A stretch of DNA of 32,253 nucleotides from CAYXVU01 sp964468725. GTDB lineage: Bacteria > Acidobacteriota > Blastocatellia > UBA7656. The stretch spans positions 1 through 32,253 of the forward strand of contig CAYXVU010000048.1 in assembly GCA_964468725.1 (NCBI GenBank). Direction: 5' to 3'. A model generated the notes under the pieces. That model was not told where the DNA came from and ran no database searches. It saw only the letters and a program-made list of their open reading frames with translations. The position numbers and the translations under genes were made by a program. Of the stretch, positions 1 to 9,600 are shown piece after piece; the first letter of the stretch is position 1; each line of letters opens with the position of its first letter.

Positions 1-329
1 GTCACTTGGTGCACTTCGTTGTTGAATCCGCGCTTGTATTTTACTCGCAAATCTCCTTTAAGCATTCTGTTGTGGTCGTCGTGTTTTCCTAGATATTCGG
101 CAGGTGGCTTTTCAAACCACATCTTTTTGAGGATTGGTTCAGCCACATACCCAAAGAGCATTCCGCGCAAACTGCCGTTATTATCAACCAACTCGGTCAA
201 TTCTTGGGCAGTTATTCCCCAGCGTTCAAGTATGGTCTGGCTTCTTGCTTCGGCTGGCACTTCTGGGGCACTCGTTTCATTGGGCGTTTCTTGCTCCGCC
301 GCAATGATTGGGTTTTCGTTCCCGACCAT
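1..329 (-). CDS. Partial protein paired with an XRE repressor, possibly nuclease-like (C-terminus off the window)
   Basis: An ATG at 329 opens a frame with no stop down to base 1, so 109 residues of the N-terminal part are visible. The start follows the stop of the XRE gene by only 3 bp (TAA CTC ATG), so the two are co-transcribed and probably translationally coupled. The first 35 residues are acidic and Pro/Glu-rich. A helical stretch follows (around ERWGITAQELTELVD), then LRGMLFGYVAE, then KHDDHN and KGDL. The order of DDH, GDL and a later hydrophobic-Glu-Val is reminiscent of PD-(D/E)xK nucleases found beside small XRE regulators. However, the expected EVK reads EVH here, and the rest of the domain is outside the window. 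The nuclease idea is therefore weak, while the gene itself is well supported. G+C looks lower here than in the giant operon to the right, which could indicate acquired DNA. Confidence 0.7.
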   Translation of the reverse strand, partial: MVGNENPIIAAEQETPNETSAPEVPAEARSQTILERWGITAQELTELVDNNGSLRGMLFGYVAEPILKKMWFEKPPAEYLGKHDDHNRMLKGDLRVKYKRGFNNEVHQV

Positions 330-332
330 GAG

Positions 333-569
333 TTACCTCTTTTCTAGTTGCCGGAGGAATTCACAGACATTGATTTCCAGTACCCGCGCCACATCCAAAA
401 ATTCGATGACATCTAATCGCCGCTCACCCAGTTCGTATTTCGACACATAGGATTGAGGCTTTTTCAGAGATTGTGCAACTTGGGCTTGAGTTAGATTTTG
501 ATTGCGTCTAGCTTCAATTAGCCCTTCTCGCAATCGGTCGTACCTGTCCGTAAACACGGATTTCGGCAA
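333..569 (-). CDS. XRE-family helix-turn-helix transcriptional regulator
   Basis: This is a 78-residue DNA-binding protein consisting almost entirely of one helix-turn-helix of the Cro/CI (XRE) type. The core runs from about residue 15 to 65 and contains LTQAQVAQSLKKPQSYVSKYE, with the GERRLDV tail typical of short XRE regulators. I chose the TTG at 569 because a full GGAGGA ribosome binding site lies 7 bases upstream (complement of 577-582) and the protein then starts directly at the domain. The frame stays open to another TTG at 620, but that one has no ribosome binding site. The gene ends 3 bp before the partial gene at the left edge, so it probably autoregulates this two-gene unit. It is unlikely to belong to the operon ending at 698, because about 130 bp separate them. 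Confidence 0.85.
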   Translation of the reverse strand: MPKSVFTDRYDRLREGLIEARRNQNLTQAQVAQSLKKPQSYVSKYELGERRLDVIEFLDVARVLEINVCEFLRQLEKR

Positions 570-576
570 GCTTAGT

Positions 577-582
577 TCCTCC
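577..582 (-). promoter_or_regulatory. Ribosome binding site that fixes the TTG start of the XRE gene
   Basis: The minus strand reads GGAGGA here, 7 bases before the TTG at 569-567. This is the only strong site near the candidate starts and decides for a 78-residue protein rather than 95 residues. Confidence 0.75.
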
Positions 583-697
583 GGTGAAGGATGGTAAAAC
601 CCAATATCGGATAAACCCAAAGCGGGTTTTTGAGAAGGGGATTCTTTGCCAATTGCTAACCACTCACCAGACTTGCTGGACGGCGAAGCTCAACTCG

Positions 698-3600
698 CTA
701 CCCTGCTTTCGGTTTCTCGCACACTTCGCCGACCAGCGGCAGAACGTAGCGCACTTCGGTCAATTCGATCAACGGCATCTGCACCGCTTCCGACAAGGTT
801 GAAAAGATGCTGATGTCGAAGAAGACCGCGCCATTCGTCGTTGATGGATTGTTCTCTTCGTTCCAACAGACGACCGCCTGCGCCAGTTGATAGACGAAGC
901 TGGTCGGCTCTGCCGAATTCCAATCGGCAGGCAATTGGAAGTCATAACTCGGAATCAAGAGAATTGGCATGAAGGCGACGAGCGGCAACGCCTCTTGACT
1001 AGCTTTCAGTGTTGGCAAGGGCGCGTTGCTGGTCGTTGCCGCAGAGGCTCCGGCCAACTGATAACCATAATTGCAAGCGACGCGAATGGTGCGCGAGGTT
1101 GCCGTGTCGCCGGTGAGCAGGTCCTCGAAGAAATGCCCCAGTGCGGTCGCCAACGCAATCGGCGGGCTGCTGTTGATGTCAATCGGCGTATCGTCGTGAA
1201 TGAAGGGAATCTCGACTGCCGAAAAACCGGTGATTGGCGTTTGATAGATGAAATTCTGATTGGTCGGCACGCCCGGTATCAAATCCGCATTGCGGGTGAT
1301 CGAAACGCCTGCCCATCCATCTTGCTTGTCAAAGATATTCAGCCCGCTGAATAGGAATTGCTGCTCTAAATTCAATCCGGCCATCACGCCTTGCGGATAA
1401 TCATAGAGGGCAGAGGTCGCAGTGCTGCTTTGCAAAGTCAACGATTCGAATGTGCCATTGACGTTCACCGCAATCGTCGGCCAGCTATCGGTCGGGTTCT
1501 GTCCGTCTACGGTCAGCGTCAAGGTCGTAAACTGACCATCGTTTCGTTCGGGTTGTAAGGTGTAGTTGAAGATTTGCGGCGTGGCCGTAGTTCCAAACTT
1601 AGCGGCATTGCCTTGCCCCCAGGCGGTCGCCACCATCTGAACCAGTTGACTGAGGACATTGATGGCGACCAGCGCCGTGTTGTTGCTCTGACCGGGCGTG
1701 ATGAGCGGCAACAAGGCGAGATCGTTCTTCAACTGCGGATAGACGGCGATGAACTGCGCCAACGCTTGAAAGAGCGCCGAGTTGCCGGTTTGCATCTGTG
1801 CAGAAGGGGCGCTGGAATTGAACTGCAATTGAATTTCCGTTGTGTCTTGATCGGCGTCGAGGTGTTGATAGGTGAACGAGTAATCCCACCCGGCCAGTTG
1901 ATTCGGCGTCTGCTGACTGCTCTGCTCGTTCAAGGTCACGGGCGAAGGATAGGAACGCAACGGAATCGGGATTTCGGTTCCCCCTATCGTTGAAGCTGCC
2001 GTGTCAACCGGCAAGATGAAGGTCAGCCAGTTCGAAGGTTGATAGCCGTCAATCGTCATGGCGTTCGATTCCGGCACTTCGATCTCGTTAATCACATAGC
2101 GCAATGCCAGATTGGCGCGCGCATTATCGGCGGGCGATTTCACGGTTAGCAGAAAGGTCGCGTTCATCGTGCCGTTGACCAGCGGCACTTTTGCCGTCGA
2201 GAGGCTGTAATCATTCAAGCCCGACATGGCAATCGTCACCGTGCCCGTTCCCTCAACATAGGGCGGCGAGCCGCTGCCGGACGAAGTGTCCAGACTGAAG
2301 CGGTTTTGATCAATTACCGTGATCGTCCACGTGCCATTGGCCGCCGTATTGCCTTGCACATCGGCGATGGCGACCGCAGCGGCGTTGGGCAGATTGTGAT
2401 TCGGTGACGTGATGACGATGGGCGTCGCGCTCGTCGCGCCGGTCACGCGCAGCGAAATCACCGGCTTGCCTGACAGGCGCGGCGCAACATCCTCGGTGTT
2501 GAATTGCGAGGTGACGACGACCGGCGCTTGTACAAGGCTATTGATCGAATAGGCGGAACCGAGTTCGACCAACAAGGCTTGTAACATCGTGGCCTGCGCG
2601 TCGGCCAGCGTCGTGGCATCGGGCGGACTGCCTGCGTTGTTGAGAATGTATTCGACCTTTTGCGAGATCGCATCGGCGAGCGTCTGCTTCTGCGCCAGCA
2701 CGTTGTCGTAAGCGGCGTGCGCCGGATCGAGTTGATAAGCGGGCACAGCGTAAGCGGGCGAAAGGAAGAGATCAATCGCTTGCAGGAATGTCGCCGCCCA
2801 TACATCGAGATCAACCGATTGATAATTGGTCGGCTGCGTTGTGCCACTCAACCCTTGCCCGCTGGTGTAGGTTTGAATTGGCGCGGTTCCGGCAATCAGT
2901 GATGTCGAAATCGGCGGAATGGCGAAAAATTGCATCTGGCTGCCGTTGCCGAATTGATAGGTCATCTGCTGACCGATGGAGTTGCCCAAATTGACGACCC
3001 ACAGGCGGCGCGAAGATGAGCTATCGAATTCGCCGATGGCCGAGCCGGTGGCGACAAACAGACCGGGTAGGGCTTCTTGAAACGCGGTCGCAAAATCGGT
3101 CAACGACAGCCCCGCGCCGTTTGCGCTATTGCCGTTCGGGTCGGGTTGCGGCGCAAGCGCCGTACTGGCTGCGCTGACGCTGGCGACATCTTTGAAATCA
3201 GGATCAATGAAATCGCTGCCCCGACGCATCACCACATCAACGATCAATTCGAATATCGGGGCGCTGAAATCCGCTTCTATGGCCACCTGTGCGGTGGTCG
3301 CCACCGGCAAGGGCACGACTCGCGCAGTCGGCGTGAGCAGGCCGTTGACGTTTTGAAACGCTGTCGCCAGCGTTCCGACATCGGTCGTCAGTCCGAGTTG
3401 AGCGAAGCGATTGACCAACGAGGTCAACGTATCGTTGGCTTTCGTCACCAACGTTTGCCCTTCAAAGGTCAGCGTCACCCCGCTGGCTAAAAAGCCCTGC
3501 ACCGAAGCGTTCACCGTAGCCAGTTGGCTTGCATCGAGATTATATTTCGCAGCCAATCCCGCCAGCGTGTTTACCTGTCCGCCTTGGGTGTTTGCCGCCT

Positions 3601-6600
3601 GCATCGGCGGCGTAATCCAGACGCCGCCGGTCTGCAACAGATCGGTCTGTGCAGCGATAGCGGTCGCCAGTTGATCGAGCGTCAAGGTCACGCCTTGCTC
3701 ACTGAATCCGGCAAGAATGGAATTGAAAGTATCGCTGCTTTCGGTGATGACGAATTTGCCGCTCGCGTTATCAATGATCTTCTGCCCGATGGCAAAAAGC
3801 CCAGTCAAATCTTGATTGAGAGTTGCCAGCAAGGTCGGACTGCCGGTCGCGTATTTGCCCGCGATGTCTTCTAAGCGATCACTCGATTGCGCGGAGTAGA
3901 CGGCGTACTGCGGCGTCGTGGTGTTGGTGTTGGTGACCAGATAGGGAATCGCCAACGTCGCGCCGACCACGAAGTTCGCCGTCGGGTTGTAGGCTCCGAG
4001 TTGATCGGGCGTCACTCTGTTCCGACTGGCAAAATCGGACAGCGTGTCACCGGCGACAGGAGCAACCGCATCGGTGCCGATGAAGATTGCCGTGCTCGGT
4101 GCGAAGAGGTTCGGCACATCGGCGTTGCTGACAGCCAATCCGTCAATTGTGAAACCGTTCGCACTGTAAACCGCTTGCAAGCTGCCGAATGAATCGCCCG
4201 TTTGTGTCGTTTGCAGCACGACATTCTGCGCGAAGATATTGGCAGATTGATTCATCACCGCCACATTGGCAATGGTGACGGGCTGACCAGCAGCGGTCGT
4301 CAACGCGGCGGCGATGGAGTCGAAGGAATCGGTGGCGCTCGCCGATACGGATTTTCCGAACGCTGTAAACGACACGTTGGGTTGAAACAGTCCGGGGATG
4401 TTGTGATTGGTGATGGCCAATCCGATGACGCTGCGATTCAACTGCTGGGCGATAGCTTGCAAGCTGAGATCGTCCTGCACGGTATAAGAGGGTTGCGGTC
4501 CGTTGTCACCTTGCTGAACAACGATGTCAGTGATGGTGAGCGTAACGCCGTCAATGAAGATTCCCGGCACAGTTTGCGCGATGGCGGCGGCGAGTTCTTC
4601 TACCGTGAGCGCGATATTGAACTGATTGGCGAAGATGGCGACGAGGGAATCAAAGGTATCAAGTTGGCCGCTCGATCCTGTGACATAGCTTTTGCCTTCT
4701 ATGGTGATGGTGTTGCCGGTCTGCAAAATGTTCTGCACATCGTGATTGGCAAGGGCGATTCCGGCGACGGTGCAACGCCACTCTTCGGCAATCTGTTCGA
4801 GCGTGTATTTGTCGTGAGTGACATAGGGGCGATTGGGTGCGCTCAGATCAACACCGGGATTCAAGGCGACGGTTGGATTGTTGGTCGCCAGCACGCTCGG
4901 ACTCAAGTTGTATGGTTGATAGGCAGGGATGGCGCTGATCGAATTCAGCGTGTCGTTTTGCTGCGTCGGGTAGAGGACAGGAACCGCAAGCGACGCGCTG
5001 CCAAAGAGCGCGCTGTAGGCTTGACCAGCATTAGCGTTGAAAAGCTGCGCGCCGGTGACGCCGAAATCATCCGTCACTTGGCTGACCGTATCGCCGTTTG
5101 CTGTCGCGTATTGGAACTGCGCGAGCGTTTGCAGCGCCGACAAGAAGACATAAGCGGCATTGACGAACGACGAGAACGGCGTGTCAGGCGTGATGGGATA
5201 GCGCGGCGGCATGCTGTTGATGGAGCGTTGATCGAGCGACGTTTCGAGCGCGAATTGCAAATCGGATTGTTGAATTTGGTAATAAACCTGCGTGTAGGTT
5301 GTCGCATCCCCGTTTGCCGCATTCCATGCAGCGGCAACGGAGAGGGAGGGCGAGGGCACGTATTTGTCGATCTGCAAACTGAGGTCTATCTCGATTTGCG
5401 TGGTCGCTCCGCCGGTCACCAGATAACCGGAAGAGACGCCCGGCCATTGACTGATGCCAATGATCTGGTCGTAGTAGCCGACAGGGATAGGGAGGCTATC
5501 GTACCCTTCGGGCGCAGCTTGTTGATTGCCGTAGATGTCTTGAAAAACAAAGTTGAGGGTCACGGAGTTATTAGCTGCGACACCGGCATAAGGGTTAGCC
5601 GAAGCCGCAGGCAAGGCGGCGCTCAGGCTGCCTTGCGCGGAGGTGGCGAAGGGCGCGATGGCGAGCGTCTGTCTGTAATTCCAATCGGTGAGCGGCACAT
5701 CATCAAGCGATTGCTGATTGACGCCATCGCTATCGTCTTGATCGCTGTTGGCAGGCCCGGTGGGCAAGCCAACGCCGCTGGCGATGAATCCCGGCGCGGT
5801 TTCGGTCGGCGGGGTTGCGGCAATCGAATACCCGAAGAGATGAAAGAGCGAATTGACCATCTGCTGCGCCGTCAGTTGATTGTAGGGCAGATTGTCGGGG
5901 TCGGGATTGGTTTGGCTCATTTCGAAGCCGATGTTGCCGGGCGGCACGCTTGCCGTCGGCGAGAGAATGTCGGGCGCGAATTGCATTTGCGCGCCGATGG
6001 CGAGAATCGCGGCCTGCGCGTTGTTGCCGGTAGCCGCTAAGGTTTTGACATCGGTATCGAACTCCTTGGCAATCGAAGCCAACGTGTCGCCGTAGACAAT
6101 CGTATGATTCTGCACTTGGCCGCTGACCGGCACTTGAATGGTTGCGCCGATCTGTAAGAGCAGGGGGACATCAGCGTTGAGGCTGGCAACATCAGCCGCT
6201 TGCAGATTGGCTCGGTATTCGGTGGTGTACCAGTTCGCCACTTTGGTCAGCGTGTCGCCCGATTGCACAACGTAAATCACCGGCTGCACGAAGACGTTGG
6301 CTTGCGAGGTATCGAGGTTGTCGCCAATCACCGCACAGTTATTGAAACTATAAATCGGCGATTGGGGCGTCAGTTGCGAGTTGAGCAAGACGAACAGGTA
6401 GAGCGTCGCCGTGCTGCTTTGCGCGAAGAGTTGCGCGGGCAAGCCGACATTGCCGTTGGTATTGTCATAGTTGAGATAAAACCCGCCGCTGTTCACAACG
6501 CTCGCTTCCCATAACAACTTGATGAAATCGGAGGCATCGGCAAGCGGCGCGCTGAAGACGGGCGTTGCAGGAGGCGCAGCGGCTAGCTGCACGGAGAGTT

Positions 6601-9600
6601 GCAATGCCGTCGGGCCGCTGTGACTGAGTGTAGAGAGGTTGGTCTTTAACAAGAAAGTTTGATTGGGGTCGAGACTATCAGAGTTCAGCCCCGAAGGATT
6701 CGCGCTCGTCGGGTTAGGCGAATAGAGCAGATACAGAGTTGCTTGATCGTTGTCATTGGTCAGCCGTTCATAAACGGATTGCAACAGACTGCGCCCATCG
6801 TCATCCGTGCCGCCAATGATGTAGGCATTTGCCGTCGAATTGCTGCCGTCGCTCTGCGCGGGCGGCTGCGATATGGTGAATTGCAGCATGGTCGCCCAGT
6901 TGTAGCAGTTCACATCGGAGATGGTCATCGGTGTGCTCGCGTTTTCATGCGTGCCGACGACGACCTCATATTGCAACTGGTTGGCGCTGTTATTGGTGAG
7001 CGTCGTGATGAGCGCGTCGGGGAACAACCAGATGCTCGGATTCCCGGTCGCTTGCGCGGCGGCGCTGATGCAGGAGGCCGCAGGCAGCGTGGCGGCTTGC
7101 CATGTCAAATGTTGTTGCAGCGAGAAGCGGGGCGGCGCGAGTTGAAAGAGTTCGAGTCGTGACAGCGAGAGAATCTGCGGGTCGAAGGGCGTCGTCGCAA
7201 TCTCATTGAGCATGGTCAACTGGTCGGCGAACAGGCCGAATTGCAACTGATCGGATGGCGGACTGCTCTGTAGGACGAGCCAGCTTGCCGATTCGCTGTC
7301 GGTCAGCGTGATGGTGTAGTCGGCGGGCGGCGGATTTTGAATGGGGAATTGCTGCCCGGTTAACCAATACATCGGCTGGGTGGCGATGCCTGCCAAAACG
7401 GCGGGGTTTTGTAACTCTTCGACCGTAAGGTCTTCAAAGGTCGGGCTGTTGGGGTCGGGCAAGCGCAGGCCGTTGAGCAGAAAACGCGAGGTCATACCCG
7501 CCAGGTTATTCCACTCGCCTTGACCAAGCAGGGTGGTGAGCAATAGCTCGACGCCGACAGTCTCTACTTGATTGACGATGACGGTCGCGTTGCCGAGGAA
7601 GAGTTGCGGCGTCGTGCTGATTTCGCTGGCCAGTTGATCGAGCGAGAGGTTGAACTTTTGCGCGATGCTGTTGAGGGTATCGGCGCTTTGAATCGGATAG
7701 GTGAGCACCGGCAGGGCAAGTACGACTTGCGGCGCCAGCAGATTGGTGGTTGAGGGTACGGCGAGCAGCGATGTTTGAATCGCGCTCGGCGCGGCAATCA
7801 AGGTGACGGCGAGCGAATTGGCTGTGTCACCCGTTTGCAAAGCGCGCGTGAGGAGCGGCAGGTTGATCGGCGTGCCGACGGGTTGTAAAGCGGTCGGGTC
7901 GGTCACCGGCAAGGTGTTGTCTTGCAAAATCAGTTCGACGTAGCCGGGGAAGCTGACCGCGCCCTGCACGAGGGCTGAAAAATAAGCGGCGACGAGCGTG
8001 AAGGTGTCGCCCTCAACGGTCGTGTAGTCAACAAAAAGCGGTGGCGAAGTGATGTCATCGGCATCTTCACTCGGAATGCTCAACAGCGTGCCGGGTTTGA
8101 GAAAGCCTTGATCGTCGGGGGTGATGCCGGGGTTGGCGGCGATGATGTCATTGGCGAACTGCGCGAGGTTGGCAATCTGTGCCAGTCTGGTCACCGGCCC
8201 GACGCGCACCAACAGACGCGCAGCGATGAGATTCAAGGTGTCGCCTTCTTGCGTCGTGTAGGTGATACCGTTGAAAGCAACTTGCGTGTCGGGGATGAAA
8301 GCCGGGTTGTCGAGGTTAGCCGTGAGCAATTCGGCGGCGCTGAGCGTTTGCCCTTGACCATCGAACGCGCCCTGCTTGGCGAAGCTATCGGCAATCGAAG
8401 TAAAACTGTCGCCAAGCCTCACTTGATACTTGACGACGATCTGTGTCGGGTCGCTGTTGAAGGTCAGGGTGGCAGCGGTATTGAGAATGCCGCTTGTGCC
8501 TTGATTGGGGGTGACGATTTGCAGCGGCGTCAGGCTGCTGTCATGGATGCCGTTAGCGCCGGAGATAATATCTTGAATGCCGAAAGGCGTGGCCGCCGGA
8601 TTGGTGTAAGAGAAGGTCGCCATCTCGTCAATCGCAGCTTGCACAGCCGAACTGGCCAGCATGCTGAAATACTGTTCGAAGAGGACAGTCGCCATCGAAA
8701 CCGAACCGGGGGGCGAGGCGAGCGCGGTGTCGCCGTTACTGCAACTGTTTGCCGTTTGGCTGGCCGTTCCTCTGTCGAATTGCACCTGCAACCACTGGAA
8801 GTAGAGGTCAATCTTTTCCTGATACACCGGGTCGGCTTGATTGGGCTGCGGCCAGTTGTCAAAAGGAATGTCAACGTTGTTGCTGTCATTGGTTGTAAGC
8901 GTCAGCGCCGGAAAGACCGGAAACAGGGTCACGCCCGTATCGCTGGTCGCATCAATCGGAGGTTGCAAGGTGAATTGATAATTGAGCGCGAAAAACGCTG
9001 AGAGGTTCGGATAGTTGAAGGCCGCTTGCGTGACTGCCGATTGCTGCAACTGACATTTGAGATAGGCGAGATCGTCTGCGGTCACGATGTCGGTCGGTTC
9101 ACCGAGGCTGTTGCGACGCGTGATAATCGCCCATTTCAGCATGCCTTGCAATAAGAGGTTGAACTCGGCGGATTGCGGGTCGTCGCCAAACAGTTGTTGG
9201 TGATCGGTGAGCGTGATGGCGCGCGGGTTGATCGAATTTTCGAGACAGAAGAGCAACACGGCGTCGGCGGTTCCGGATGCGGTTTCAGACTTCGTGAAGC
9301 CGATCAGGATGTCTACATCGAGGGGTTGAATCTGCCCGTCGAAAACCGCTACGGGCGTCCAGGTCATGGCCGGTTGCACCGCTGCGAGAGCCATCATCCT
9401 CTGTTGGCGCAACACGGTCGTTAGTCCCGCATAGCGGATTTGCTGCGGACTGTGAAGCGTGTCTTGGCCGCGCAGTTGCAGCAACGCAGGAGCGGCGGCA
9501 ACGGATGATGCGGCGACTGCCAATTGTCGCGGCGCGGCTGAATTGTTGGCAGACGAGGACGAGCCAGAGGCCAGTTGCCAAGGCGTCGGAGTGGCCGAAC

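Noticed and set aside
19..450. 143-codon plus-strand open frame at the left edge
   Set aside because: It opposes two minus-strand genes with good start sites and a recognisable helix-turn-helix; its own product has no domain.
613..631. AAACCC / GGGTTT hairpin followed by T-run, as terminator of the giant operon
   Set aside because: The T-run is on the plus strand, while the operon is transcribed on the minus strand, and no plus-strand gene ends here.
4202..6040. 612-codon open frame on the plus strand inside the giant LysM gene
   Set aside because: It is antisense to a clearly coding frame, its product is Arg/Gly-rich with no domain, and similar long open frames occur all along the opposite strand of this operon because of codon bias.
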